Shown piece by piece: positions 49,960-60,633 of a stretch of 64,000 nt of DNA (positions are counted from its first letter, which is position 1; every line of letters starts with the position of its first letter). Below the pieces are notes generated by a model. That model worked only from the letters and a program-made list of their open reading frames with translations. It did no database searches and was not told the origin of the DNA. This DNA comes from Branchipolynoe longqiensis (taxonomy: Eukaryota > Annelida > Polychaeta > Phyllodocida > Polynoidae): the NCBI GenBank assembly GCA_030323885.1, contig CM059188.1:111878763-111942762 (forward strand), read 5' to 3'. Made by a program: the position numbers and the translations under genes.

Positions 49960-50320
49960 ATTTCGACATATCATTAAATATTTAATGATATGTCTAACTC
50001 GATTTTATCATATGATTAAATGTATTTAATGATCTGTTCAAATCATTTGTGATATGTTTAAATATTGCATATTTGATGAGATCAGGAAATCGCGTTAATG
50101 ATATCATAAAATGCATTTGAAGAGATCATCAAATGCATTTGATGATCTCTCTAAATGGTACACGATTTAAACATATGTAAAATTATATTTGATCATCTCT
50201 TTAAATTGATTTAATGATATGATGAAAGAAACTGTATTTGAACATATGTTGAAATTGATTTGATAGTATGAATACTATGATAACATCGATTTAAACATAT
50301 CATTAAATACTTCTGGAACT
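49960..50320. repeat. AT-rich array of about 30-bp palindromic units
   Basis: Two units are perfect 30-bp palindromes: 49965-49994 (half-site GACATATCATTAAAT) and 50121-50150 (half-site AGAGATCATCAAATG plus C). The rest are imperfect versions built from CATATCATTAAAT, AAATGCATTT and TTTGATGATCT. The array resumes after the purine tract. Confidence 0.88.
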
Positions 50321-50349
50321 AACAAAAACTGATGCTCCATATTACTGGA

Positions 50350-51990
50350 AGTATTTGAATAGATGAGAGGGGGAGGGGGGAGAAGGGAGGGGGAGAGGGT
50401 GAGAAGGAGAGAGTGAGGGGAAGGGGGAGACGGTGAAAAGGACGGGCAGGTGAAAGGGGGGGAGGGGAAGACGGAGATACGGGTGAGTGGGCGATACGGA
50501 AGAGTAGAGGGGGAGAGGGGAACGGGGAGGAGAGAGTGGGAGGGGGGAGGGTGAGAAGGGGTGGAGAGGGGGAGAGGGGGGTAGGGATGTGGAGGGGATA
50601 TGGGAGGGAGGGGAGAGAGGGAGAGGGGAGAAGGAGAGTAGGAGAGAAGAAGAGAGGAGGAGACAAGGAGACAAGGAGACAAGGATGCAAGGAGAGGAGA
50701 GAAGGGGAGAAGAAGAGAGGAGAGAAGGAGACAAGGAGACAAGGAGAGGAGGAGAGGAGAGAAGGGGAGAATGAGCGAAGGAGAGAAGGAGACAAGGAGA
50801 GGAGAGAAGGGGAGAGGGAGAGAAGGAGAGAAGGAGAGAAGGAGAGGAGAGAAGGGGAGAAGGGGAGAAGGAGGAGGAAGGAGAGAAGAAGAGCGGAGAG
50901 AAGGAGAGAAGGAGAGAGGAAGAGAAGGAGAGAAGAAGAGAGGAGAAGGAGAGAAGGAGACAAGGAGACAAGGAGACAAAGAGACAAGGAGACAAGGAGA
51001 GGACAGAAGGGGAGAAGGAGAAAATGAGAGAAGAAGAGAAGCAGAGAAGGAGAGAAGGAGAGGAGAGAAGGGGAGAAGGAGATAAGGAGAGAAGGGGATG
51101 AGAGAAGGGGGAGAATGAGAGAAGGAGAGAAGGAGAGAAGGAGAGAAGAGAAGGGGAGAAGGAGAGAAGGAGGGAAGGAGGGAAGGAGAGAAGGAGAGGG
51201 GAGAAGGGGAGAAGGAGAGAAGGAGACAAGGAGAGGAGAGAAGGTGAGAAGGAGAGAAGGAGAGAAGGAGAGAAGGAGAGAAGGGGAGGAGAGAAGGGGA
51301 GAATGAGAAAATGGAAGAAGGAGAGAAGGAGAGAAGGAGAGAAGGAGAGAAGGAGAGGAGAGAAGGGGAGAATGAGAGAAGGAGAGGAGAGAAGGGGAGA
51401 AGGAGACAAGGAGAGAAGGAGACAAGGAGAGGAGAGAAGGGGAGAAGGAGAGAAGGAGAGAAGGAGAGAAGGAGACAAGGAGAGGAGAGAAGGGGAGAAT
51501 GAGAGGAGAGAAGGAGAGAAGGAGAGAAGAGAAGGGGAGAAGGAGGGAAGGAGGGAAGGAGAGAAGGAGAGGAGAGAAGGGGAGAAGGAGAGAAGGAGAC
51601 AAGGAGAGAAGGAGACAAGGAGAGGAGAGAAGGGGAGAAGGAGAGAAGGGGAGAAGGAGAGAAGGATGGAAGGAGGGAAGGAGGGAAAGGGAGAAGGAGA
51701 GAAGAGAAGGGAATACGACAGATACGGCAGCTACGGCAGCTACGGCAGATCCGGCAGATATGGCAGATACGGCACACATGGGGATACGGCTGACAGGGGG
51801 ATATGGTATAGAGGGGATAGAAAGAGAGGGGGATACGGCAGAGAGGTGGGGTGGGACGGGGAGAGGGGGAAAGGGGGAGAGGAGGAAGGGGTGGGGGACT
51901 GGGGGTGGGAAGAGGGCGAGGGAAGGAGAGAGGGAGGAGGAAGGGGAGAGGGAGGGGGACGTGGAGGGAGAAAGGCGGGGGAGAGGGGAA
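50350..51990 (+). repeat. 1.6-kb purine-rich (GGAGAGAAGGAGAA)n tract
   Basis: Nearly pure A/G. The core (50620-51710) is built from GAGAGAAGG, GGAGACAAGG and AGGAGAGGAGAGAAGGGGAG blocks; a GGCAGATACGGCAGCTACG run lies at 51720-51790. Frames on both strands (Arg/Glu/Lys-rich or Ser/Leu/Pro-rich) are artefacts. Confidence 0.93.
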
Positions 51991-52070
51991 TTAAATATAG
52001 TCGATTTAGACATGTTTAAATGTATTTAGACAGATCATCAACTCGATTTAATGATATGATTAATTATGTG
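51991..52070. repeat. continuation of the palindromic AT-rich array
   Basis: AGTCGATTTAGACATG, TTTAAATGTATTTAGACAGA and CTCGATTTAATGATATGATT use the same vocabulary as 49960-50320. Confidence 0.8.
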
Positions 52071-52361
52071 TGTAATTTCCATATCTACACGTGCCCACAT
52101 ATACATACATATGAAGAGTTCCGCTGCAAAACCCCGTAAACGCCAATACAGAAATTGAGGTGAGCGTTAGAGTAAAACCTTCAAAAAGTTAATTATTTAC
52201 ATACCTTGTTTTTTCATTGCTCCATAATCATCTCTTCACAAAAAAAAGTGGAATTTGTTTAGAAATAAAATTAGCTTCAGATAACAATCTGTTATTTTAA
52301 TTAATTTTTTGGATTGGTATTTACAGGAATTTGAGCCTGAGCTCTGCATACATACATAAGA
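52071..52361. other. unassigned
   Basis: No gene or repeat recognised. Confidence 0.4.
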
Positions 52362-52522
52362 AAAAATTCCCCGGTGCGACTGACACTGGTCTCCATCTGG
52401 TAGAGGCAAGGAGGCTGTAGGTGGCGCCACCGGTACAGGGTTGGGTCTTATGCTGTATAACAATAATGATAGTAATTCCATTACGTATCTTTATACTGGC
52501 ATAATTCGTTATACATCACATA
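52362..52522 (+). repeat. solo A repeat of the N1 family, diverged
   Basis: CCGGTGCGACTGACACTGGT, GGTGGCGCCACCGGTACAG, TTACGTATCTTTATACTGGC and ATAATTCGTTATACATCACA align along the whole A repeat of N1. No genes or B repeat are attached. Confidence 0.85.
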
Positions 52523-52639
52523 TATAATAAACACATGCATATACATATATTCACCTACACATGCATATATCATGTACACATAAACTTATACACAAACATA
52601 CACACATAGGCGCGTCATGCTCAGACCGCCGCTTGCAAG

Positions 52640-53046
52640 TTGCAGACCGGATGCAGTTGCGAATTTCGGTAGAGTGCGGGCTTCACGTGCGGGAGATCAG
52701 GATTTTGGTTCCCAGTCGACTCAAACCAATAACTTATCAAATTGATAGTTGTCGATTCCTAGCCTGGCACCCGCCATTAATAGGATAGGGCAAGGACTGG
52801 TTAGCTCAGTGTCCGGATAATGTCAAACCAATGGCTAATACAATATATAAGTGTTGCTTCCTAGCCTGGCGCTCAGCATATATATTAATATGATAGGGCA
52901 AGGACTGGTTAGCTCAGTGTCAGGATAATGTGAGTGAGTGGGATATCATGGTGCCGGTGGTCTGATTTCCCAGTGGGGTAGCACTATAAAGTCGCCATGA
53001 GTGCGCACTGTCACAAGTTTGCACCTGTCCTGATATGACCTTAGAT
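52640..53046 (+). mobile_element. tRNA SINE (family A), rearranged, interrupted
   Basis: The body segment from GACTCAAACCAATAACTTAT to AGTGTCCGGATAATG is followed by a second pass (GTCAAACCAATGGCTAATAC), an internal duplication. The element stops at CTTAGATG and its last bases (AAACTCCAACAATCAACC) reappear at about 53270 after the LINE fragment. Confidence 0.82.
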
Positions 53047-53266
53047 GATAATGATTGGTGGTTGCTTTATGCCATGTCGGCAGCATAGGCCATATTCACG
53101 GCGAGAAATGTTTGTTTTTGTTCAAACCATCGCTTTTACATGTAAAATCAAAAGCATACAATCAATTTTGTGTCAATAGACACTCATGAATTTTTTTTTT
53201 TAACTCACAATCCTATAGTTTCTGGTCAAGGTAAATAAAATTCTAAAAGATAGTATTATTCACTGA
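53046..53266 (-). mobile_element. 3' fragment of the I-like LINE inserted in a SINE
   Basis: The minus strand matches the 3' UTR of the element at 2459-4551 (CGCCGTGAATATGGCCTATG, TGTAAAAGCGATGGTTTGAA) and ends at the SINE break. About 220 bp, heavily 5'-truncated. Confidence 0.85.
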
Positions 53267-53329
53267 TGCGAAACTCCAACAATCAACCAGTCATCATCCA
53301 ATTTGCAGCGTGCCCGTGATTATCGTGCC

Positions 53330-53750
53330 CGTCCGGTGCCCGCCCGGTGCCCGCCCGGTGCCCGCCCGGTGCCCGCCCGGTGCCCGCCCGGTGTCTGCCC
53401 GGTGTCCGCCCGGTGTCCGCCCGGTGCCCGCCCGGTGTCCGCCCGGTGTCCGCCCGGTGTCCGCCCGGTGTCCGCCCGGTGTCCGCCCGGTGCCCACCCG
53501 GTGTCTGCCCGGTGCCCGCCCGGTGTCCACCCGGTGCCCGCCCAGTGTCCGCCCGGTGTCCGCCCGGTGTCCGCCCGGTGCCTGCCCGGTGTCCGCCCGG
53601 TGCCCGCCCGGTGCCCGCTTGGTGCCCGCCCGGTGTCCGCCCGGTGTCCGCCCGGTGTCCACCCGGTGTCCGCCCGGTGCCCGCCCGGTACCCGCTCGGT
53701 GCCAGCCGGTGTCCGCCCGGTGTCCAGCCGGTGCCCGCTCGGTGCCCGGG
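53330..53750 (+). repeat. 11-bp GC-rich minisatellite (GGTGTCCGCCC)n
   Basis: About 38 units alternating GGTGCCCGCCC and GGTGTCCGCCC. Open frames in all registers are artefacts (an 11-residue cycle). Confidence 0.95.
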
Positions 53751-53990
53751 ACGACCCGTAGATTTGAGCGGCTCTGAGCAGCTCGTGAGCGGCTCGGCGC
53801 TGCGTCACTCAATACACCGGGTAATCTATCTTTACGGTGCCGGGCCCGGCCCCCGTAGCACGTACCGGCCGCCGGTGTGCCCTACCCCGGGCGTCCGGCC
53901 ACATATTAAAGCAGCCCCTTGTCTCAAATGACACGGCCATAGGCACTTCTGTTTGCACAAGATAAGTGCGTTATGCCCACACCCCTGACA
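53751..53990. other. unassigned GC-rich
   Basis: No gene recognised. Confidence 0.4.
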
Positions 53991-53994
53991 GGGA

Positions 53995-54480
53995 ACCGTC
54001 GGGGGTCGGGGAGCCGGGCGGAGGGAGAGGGGGGCCTGGAGGACGGGGAACCGGGGGGAAGGGAGGGGGAGCCGGGGGAAAGGGGGGGAGGGGGGGGCGA
54101 AGCCGGGGGGAGCCGGGGGGAAAGGTAGGGGGAGCCGGGGGGAGGGCGAGCCGGGGGGAGGGGGGAGCGCGGGGGGAGGGGAAGGGAGGCGGAGCCGGGG
54201 GGAGGGGAAGCCGGGGGGAAAGGGAGGGGGGCCAGGGGGGGAGGGGGGGAGGGTCCGGGGAGAGGGGGAGGGGGAGGGGATGCCGGGGGAAAGGGAGGGG
54301 GAGCCGAGGGGAAGGGGAGCCGGGGGAAGGGGAGGGGAGCCGGGGGAGGGGAGGGGGAGCCGGGGGGAAAGGTAGGGGGAGCCGGGGGGGGGGGCGAGCC
54401 GGGGGGAAGGGAGGGGACCGGGAAGAGGGGGATGGGGAGGTGGTGCCGGGGGCGGGGGCAGGGGGGTGGAAAGAGAGGGA
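53995..54480 (+). repeat. G-rich tract (GGGGGAGCCGGGG)n
   Basis: Degenerate AGCCGGGGGGA / GGGGAAGGG repetitions. Compositional open frames only. Confidence 0.9.
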
Positions 54481-54542
54481 GGCAGCCCCCTGGCGGTGGC
54501 GGTATCATTTACCTGGCCGTGCATTCAGCCCTTGGCGGATAT

Positions 54543-54600
54543 GGTTGGTTGTTGGAGTTGTACGTCCTGGCAACATCTATAAGATCAAAACAGGACGTCT
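54543..54600 (-). mobile_element. SINE 3'-end fragment (family A)
   Basis: GGTTGGTTGTTGGAGTTGTA then CGTCCTGGCAACATCT only; about 60 bp. Confidence 0.75.
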
Positions 54601-54654
54601 TGACGGAGAGATTATGCGGTAACCAACACCTCAGAGTGTGGAATGTTCATGATG

Positions 54655-54711
54655 TCTCACCCGACCCGACCCGACCCGACCCGCCCTAACCCGACCCAAC
54701 CTGACCCGACC
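54655..54711 (+). repeat. (CCCGA)n pentamer repeat
   Basis: About 10 units with CCCAA and CCTGA variants. Confidence 0.93.
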
Positions 54712-55120
54712 CAACGCGGTAGTTGAATCGATAGAGCGCAGAGTTCCCGTGCGGAAGGAAGGTCGGGAGTTGCGTTCCCGGTCGAGTCAAAACAAATGAC
54801 TTATAACATTGTACTTGTCTGTCACTACCTAGCCTGGTGATCGGCATTAATATTTTTGTTTTTGTTTACTAAATGTATTTTATTCAGCGAATAATGTCTT
54901 TTGTCAGCGCCAGAGCACTGGTCTTCCGGCCATTCATTACAATTTGTTGGTACATAAATGACAATATCAGTTGCAATAATAACCACATGAAAAACCTGTT
55001 TGATAATAGAAGCATAATATAAATTGACTATCCGTTGTAATAGTAACTATGATAGGATGAGGACTGGTTATCATGGTAGCGGGATAATATCGGGTCATGG
55101 TGCCGGTGGCTCTATCAAAA
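54712..55120 (+). mobile_element. tRNA SINE (family A) split by an insertion
   Basis: Head (GTAGTTGAATCGATAGAGCG, GTTGCGTTCCCGGTCGAGTC) and body up to GGCATTAAT, then a 190-bp insertion (54856-55045). Resumes at TAGGATGAGGACTGG, with a deleted 3' part. Confidence 0.8.
54856..55045 (-). mobile_element. retroposon 3' fragment (family T) inside a SINE
   Basis: Contains CAGCGCCAGAGCACTGGTCT and a minus-strand A-rich end (AATAAAATACATTTAGTAAA). Related to 31885-31975 and 63417-63505. Confidence 0.7.
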
Positions 55121-55255
55121 TACAGCCTTGAAAAGCCTTGAAGTAGCCTTTAATTCCATATCTTCACATGTGTATGGAGCCTCTGTATACATAAGAATTG
55201 CAACAGAATAGGTACTCCATAGTTTGCGACAGGTTGCATTGTTTTGTTCTCTTTG

Positions 55256-55800
55256 ACTAAAGCCCTGGGCATGCACATAGCCGTTAGTGGACGTAGGTGC
55301 ACTTAGTGGGGGCTAGTTGAAAGTAGTTGAACATAGTTGAAAGTAGTTGAACATACCAGCATCCGTACTTGTCCTTGATGTTAACCTGGTTATAAGGTGT
55401 GTGAGCCGTGATCTCTGATTTAATTTTTGGACATGTTCAAAAGAGCGGTATGTTACAGACTGAATTTGCATCCATGATGCTAATCTACTGTGGCAAAGTC
55501 TAACGTAGTACAACGTACCTCTTAATGTACTCTAGCATACTCTAGCATACTCTAGCATACTCTAGCATACTTTGACCCGCACAAAACCATGGCTATTCCA
55601 CGTCGCGCATGCCGTGGTTACATAGCCATCAGTGGACGTAGTTGAATGTAGTTGAATGTAATGGAGGCTAACGTAGTTGAAAGTAGTTGAATTTAGTTAA
55701 ATGTAGTTGAACATACTGGCATCCGTACCATAACGTATTTATCCATACCATTCGGTGGCTCATCAACCAAAACCTGTCGTACCTTAATGTATCTCAAAGT
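55256..55800. mobile_element. probable Harbinger-like MITE relative, internally duplicated
   Basis: Starts ACTAAAGCCCTGGGCATGC, sharing the first 11 bases with the MITE at 212. A segment (AGTGGACGTAG, GTTGAAAGTAGTTGAA, AGCATCCGTAC) occurs at about 55280-55375 and again at 55622-55735. An ACTCTAGCAT x4 run lies at 55527-55566. The matching right end was not found. Confidence 0.5.
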
Positions 55801-55915
55801 AGGCCGATGGGATCAAGTTTTAGCTGTTAGGATCTGTCAGACACTTAATTGAAGTTAATTAAAAGCAACTTGTAAATTACGATCTCTTCTCATGAGAATT
55901 CACGTGAAATGGTAG

Positions 55916-56250
55916 GTTGGTTGGTTGTTGGAGTTTTACGTCCTGCAACATCTAAAGTAATATCAGGATGGGTACCGACTTGTGACAGTGTGCACTTATG
56001 GTGACTTTATAATGCTGCCCCAGTGGGAAATCAGGCCGCCAGTACCATGACCCAATATCCCACCCAGTCACATTATCCTGACACTGAGGTAACCAGTCCT
56101 TGCACCCCTATCCTATTAATGCCGAGTGCCAAAATAGGAAGCGACAAGTATCAATTTTTAAGTCATTGATTTGACCCGACCGGGAATTGAACTCCCGACC
56201 TTCCACACAGGAGGCCTGCATTCTACCGATTCGGCCACCGCGTCCCTGAT
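55916..56250 (-). mobile_element. tRNA-derived SINE (family A)
   Basis: Reversed full-length copy; the head ends TTCGGCCACCGCGTCCC. Confidence 0.87.
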
Positions 56251-56278
56251 GTACGCTAATTATAGAAATACCCGTGAA

Positions 56279-56313
56279 GCCCCCCCCCCCCCCCCCCCCC
56301 CCCCACCCCCCGC
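56279..56313. repeat. poly-C tract
   Basis: About 23 C, then ACCCCCCG. Confidence 0.95.
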
Positions 56314-56408
56314 CATAACATTCACGACCTGTTGTGATAATTCAGAAGTCGAAGTCTTTTGCCTATGCGCTGTGACCTATATTACTCACCCACCCATTCG
56401 CCCTGAGT

Positions 56409-56475
56409 CAGGCCCGTCCTGATATGACCTTAGATGGTGCAAGTACATAAAACACCAAAAAAACAACCAACCATC
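56409..56475 (+). mobile_element. SINE 3'-end fragment (family A)
   Basis: GTCCTGATATGACCTTAGAT through AACAACCAACC; no head. Confidence 0.7.
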
Positions 56476-56773
56476 TCCCTGAGTCACGTCACACTCACAG
56501 AATAGGGCTAGTTGAGCACCAACCGATGATTATTCAAGGATTTTTTTTAATCGGTTCTAAATGTTAATGTGGTTGAAGTTTCGAGGGTCTGACTATTTTG
56601 GCCAGAAATATAGTGAATCTTGGTGTAGTGAAACCATAGCCCCAATCGCTTCCCCCGCGCTTGTAGCCAACGACTTACCTAGAAGCTGACAGTGGAACTC
56701 TGCCATACCCTCCCACACTTCTTTCCATCTCCCACTGGTCTTTCCTTAATTCATTTCAGCTTCTTCTCCCTCT
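56476..56773. other. unassigned
   Basis: No gene or repeat recognised. Confidence 0.4.
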
Positions 56774-56826
56774 GATATTACCTTAGATGTTGCTAGGACG
56801 TAAAACAACAACAAACAAAACAAAAC
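56774..56826 (+). mobile_element. SINE 3'-end fragment (family A)
   Basis: TGATATTACCTTAGATGTTG then CTAGGACGTAAAACAACAAC; the AACAAACAAAAC tail variant is shared with the next copy. Confidence 0.7.
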
Positions 56827-56845
56827 ATCTTCTCCCTCTCAGAAC

Positions 56846-57186
56846 CAGATGGGATGGCCAAATGAGTAAGAGCGTAGGTCTCCGTGGTTGGTAGACTGTG
56901 GGATCGTGCATTTGAACCCTGGTCGAATCAAACCAATGACTTGAGAATTGATACTTGTCGATTCCTAGCCAGGCACTCGACATTATTAGGATAGGCCAAG
57001 GATGGGTTGGCTCAGTTTCAGGATAATGTGACTGAGTTTGAATCAGGTCATGGTGCTGGGGGCCTGATTTCCCAGTGTGGCAGCACTATAAAGTCGCCAT
57101 GAGTGCGCACTGCCATAAGTCGCTACCTGTCCTGATATGACCTTGGATGTTGCTAGGATGTAAAACAACAACAAACAAACAAACAA
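56846..57186 (+). mobile_element. tRNA-derived SINE (family A)
   Basis: Full length, with head GATGGGATGGCCAAATGAGT, 3' end GGATGTTGCTAGGATGTAAA and an AACAAACAAACAAACA tail. Confidence 0.87.
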
Positions 57187-57292
57187 ACATCTCCCTCTCT
57201 GCTCATTCATTCCTCAATATATGCTTCTCCCTTATTTCACATATCGCTGACAATTCATTTCTACGCACCGCGTTTTTTCACTCCTTCTGCTT

Positions 57293-57569
57293 CCCAGTCG
57301 AGTCAAACCAATGACTTATCAAATCTTTACTTGTTGCTTCCTAGCTTGCCCTATGACATTAATAGGATAAGGCAAGGACTGGTTAGCTCAGTGTCAGGAT
57401 AATGTGACTGAGTGGGATATTGTGTCATGGTGTAGGTGCCCTGATTTCCCAGTGTGGCAGCACTATGAAAGTCACCATGAGTGTGCACTGTAACAAGTCT
57501 GTAGGTACCCATCCTGATATGACCTTAGATGTTGCCAGGATATAAAACTCCAACAACCAACCAACCAAC
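57293..57569 (+). mobile_element. 5'-truncated tRNA SINE (family A)
   Basis: Begins at CCCAGTCGAGTCAAACC, just after box B, and runs to CCAACCAACCAACC. Confidence 0.85.
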
Positions 57570-57646
57570 CCATCTGTGTAAATTACAGCACACATCTACA
57601 TGGGCAGTGATTAATGTCTCAGGGTCCGGCTTGCATTGATTGCATA

Positions 57647-57866
57647 TAGAATAGAACCTCTCTATCTGACCACCTCCACAGATAGACCACTCTCCTATAT
57701 TGATCACTTTAAGTGGGTTCCAAACGATTGCCCATACAATACCTTTGCAATTCCTTAAACCGACCACTTCCCTAAATGGACCATTTAAAGTCTGTCTAGA
57801 CAGGTTTGACCGTGTATACCATTTAAAGTCAGTCCAATGGTCGGTCGATTTAGTGAGGTTTTACTG
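57647..57866 (-). mobile_element. pogo/mariner-like MITE in tandem unit 1
   Basis: Same family as 37614-37806, reversed (CCAAACGATTGCCCATACAA). It interrupts GATTGCATATA/CACCAGCAAC, which is continuous in units 2 and 3; flanked by TA. Confidence 0.88.
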
Positions 57867-58061
57867 TATATAAACTGGCAACAGGGAATCAGGTCGAGCC
57901 TCCAGCAAAACGCAGTAAGACGCATAACCCATGTGACCCAACCGGAAGTGTCCGCTGTAGCCACAGAACCACGTCAGGCTGTGCGGGAATGTTATGGGGC
58001 ATGTTGGTAAGAGTGCACAATCATGCATGGCATGCAAAACGCAATGAGACCGCTGCATTAA

Positions 58062-58408
58062 AGTTGCATAATCCAATGGTTTTGAATTTCTGTATTTATT
58101 CTGAGATAAATATATTAGATCGATCACTAGTATCTACTTTACCTTAGTTCAAAGTTACTTTTATTTTAAATGGTAAACTTTTGAGATATTTTGAGTTCAA
58201 ACATGGAAAATTAGTTTTGGCAAGCTTACCAAAACTCTGACACCATAGACTTCTGCAGTAACAGGTTCTGTTAAATTTACCCAGTATTGCCTTCTACGCA
58301 GAATCAAATGCTTAATAAGTGCATCAGTATCTAAGTTAAATATGTCAAATCAAATCTAGATATTTGATTCGGTTTTGAAAATTTGACATTTCATCGGACT
58401 ATGCAGCT
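58062..58408 (+). mobile_element. piggyBac-like MITE, copy f, in tandem unit 1
   Basis: Flanked by TTAA at 58058-58061 and 58409-58412. Units 2 and 3 read CTGCATTAAGCTGAGG with a single TTAA (58793-58796, 59183-59186), proving a 4-bp TTAA duplication. Confidence 0.95.
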
Positions 58409-59235
58409 TTAAGCTGAGGACCAGGATGCAACTGTGTTGATTATTAGTTACTCTGGTTGCTGATATGACCTTCGATGTTGCCAGGACATAAAACTCCAAC
58501 AACCAACCAACTTCTCTCTGTGAATTACTGCAAACATTTACATTAGCAGAGATTAATGTCGCAGGGTGCTGCAGATAGTTCTGTCAGATGTGCGTTGATT
58601 GCATATACACCAGCAACGGGGAATCAAATCGAGCCACCAGCAACACGCAGTAAGACGCATAGCCCACATGACCCGACCGGAAGTGTCTGCTCTAGCCATG
58701 GAACCACGTCAGGCTGCACGGGAATGTTATGGGGCATGTTGGTAAGAGCGCACAATTATGCATGGCATGCATAACGCAATGAGACTACTGCATTAAGCTG
58801 AGGACCAGGATGCTCATGTGTTGGTTATTACAAGTTACTCTGCTTCCTGATATGACCTTCGATGTTGCCAGGACATAAAACTCCAACAACCAACCAACTT
58901 CTCTCTGTGAATTACTTCACACATTTACATGGGCAGAGATTAATGTTGCAGGGTGCTGCAGATAGTTCTGTCGGCCGTGCGTTGATTGCATATATATACA
59001 CCAGCAACGGGGAATCAGATCGAGCCGCCAGCAACACGCAGTAAGACGCATAGCCCACGTGACCCAACCGGAAGTGTCCGCTGTAGCCACGGAACCACGT
59101 CAGGCTGCGTGGGAATGTTATGAGGCATGTTGATAAGAGCGCACAATTATGCATGGTATGCATAACGCAATGAGACCACTGCATTAAGCTGAGGACCAAG
59201 ATGCACCTGCGTCGGTTGTTACTTCATGTGTGTTA

Positions 59236-59430
59236 GTGTCAGTGTGTGCCGCTAGGGCGGTAAGAATGTTGGTAACGCGGGCCCCCAGACGGCGAGGTAA
59301 TCGACATTGTGCTTTACAGCGATGTGCATGGCGTGTAATAGAGCTCATCCGCCACTGACGACTGGCTCTGCGTCCCGGCGCTGAGCAGCTCATCTCCCCG
59401 TTCCGAGCAGTTCATCCATAAAGATAACAC
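59236..59430. other. unassigned
   Basis: Nothing recognised. Confidence 0.4.
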
Positions 59431-60115
59431 TGTCAGCATCACCTGTCGGCGGGGGACGGCCGGGGACGGCGGGGGGGACGGGGGGAGAGGCCGGCTCGAC
59501 TCGGTATTAACTTTACAAATATGCGCCGACCCCAACGGCTGCCGGCAGATCCGCTCACCCCCCCCCCCCCTCTGCCTTCTGCTGCCCCCCAACCCCACCT
59601 GGTCCCCGTGCCCCTCTTCTTTCTCCTTCCCTCCTCTTCCCTCTCCTCCCCCCCTTCCTGGTCCCCGCTCCCCGCTCCCTTCTCCTGGTCCCCGCTCACC
59701 TCCCTCCTATCTTCTCTCCTCCTGCACCCCTCTCCCCTCTCCCCTCTTCCCCTCCTCTCTCCTGTCCCCCCCCCCCTCCCCCCTTCCTGGTTCCCGCTCC
59801 CCACCCCTCTCCCCCTCTCCGAGACCCCACTTCCTGGTCTACTCTCCCCGCTCCCCATCTCCTGGTCCCCCCTTCCTGGTCCCCCGCTCCCCTCTCCTGG
59901 TCCCCCCTTCCTGGTCCCCGCTCCTCTCCCCCCTCTCCTGGTCCCCCCTTCCTGGGCCCCGTTCCCCTCTCCTGATCCCCCCCTTCCTGATCCCCACTCC
60001 CCGCTCCCCTCTCCTGGTCCCCCCCCTCCTGGTCCCCGCTCCCCTCTCCTCCTCCTGGTCCCACTGGTCCCCCTCTCCGCTTCTTCGCCCCCCCCCCCCC
60101 TCACCCGCCCGATCT
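59431..60115 (+). repeat. pyrimidine-rich CTGGTCCCCCCTTC tract
   Basis: Irregular repeats of CTCCTGGTCCCC / CTTCCTGGTCCCC, with poly-C runs at 59559, 59768 and 60090. The region starts with a G-rich block (59447-59490). No gene. Confidence 0.9.
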
Positions 60116-60149
60116 GCTCGTCCTCACAAAGTGACGGCCGCGGTACTGT

Positions 60150-60497
60150 CTTACTTACAACTATCCGACTGTGATATCCTACTAACAACTACCCAACTAT
60201 ACTGTCATATTAACAAGCACCCGACTAAATTGTCATACTAACAACAACCTGAATATGCTGTCCTACTACTAACAACTAGCTGACTGTACTGTCTTACTAA
60301 CAACCACCTGACTAAACTAAACTCTCATACTAACAACTACCTGACTATGTTCTGTCCTACTACTAACAACTACCAGAGTATACTCTCTTACTAACAATTA
60401 TCCGACTATTCTGTCCTACTAACAGTAACAACTACTCGACTCTACTGTAACCTAGCAACTACCCGACTATACTACCTTACAGACAACTAACCAACTA
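60150..60497 (+). repeat. 28-bp minisatellite, left part
   Basis: Unit CTACTAACAACTACCCGACT + ATACTGTC, about 12 degenerate copies. Interrupted by the LTR element at 60498. Confidence 0.92.
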
Positions 60498-60633
60498 TGT
60501 GAAATATGATTAGGAACCGACTCTACACCATGACATCTAGTTTCTTAATGCCTTTATTCGGGTTCCCCACAGTCGGCGCTGCTTGGCCCGTTCTGGGTTT
60601 CGGTTTTGGGTTTGTCCCGGCCTAGTACACACA
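60498..60633 (-). repeat. 3' LTR of the Gypsy mini-element
   Basis: Plus strand TGTGAAATATGATTAGGAAC to GGCCTAGTACACACA. The TGTG...CACA termini are inverted. Confidence 0.88.

Larger units (their letters stand above)
57572..59235 (+). repeat. three-copy tandem repeat, about 390-bp unit
   Basis: Units begin at about 57572, 58514 and 58904 (CTGTGWAATTAC). Each contains CACACATYTACATGGGCAG, GCGTTGATTGCATATA, GCAACAGGGAATCAG-type sequence, ACCGGAAGTGTC, GGGAATGTTATG and GCACAATTATGCATGG. Copies 2 and 3 also carry a short SINE 3' end. Unit 1 is longer because two MITEs sit in it; units 2 and 3 show the unoccupied sites. Confidence 0.92.

Noticed and set aside
50275..52029. Arg/Glu-rich and Ser/Leu-rich frames of up to 564 residues
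   Set aside because: Products of the purine tract; several overlap on both strands and none has a recognisable domain.
53294..54622. Gly/Pro/Arg-rich frames in the 11-bp minisatellite and the G-rich tract
   Set aside because: Period-11 and G-run artefacts.
54655..54711. Telomere-like repeat
   Set aside because: The CCCGA pentamer is not the TTAGGG type expected in lophotrochozoans, and the run is only about 10 units.
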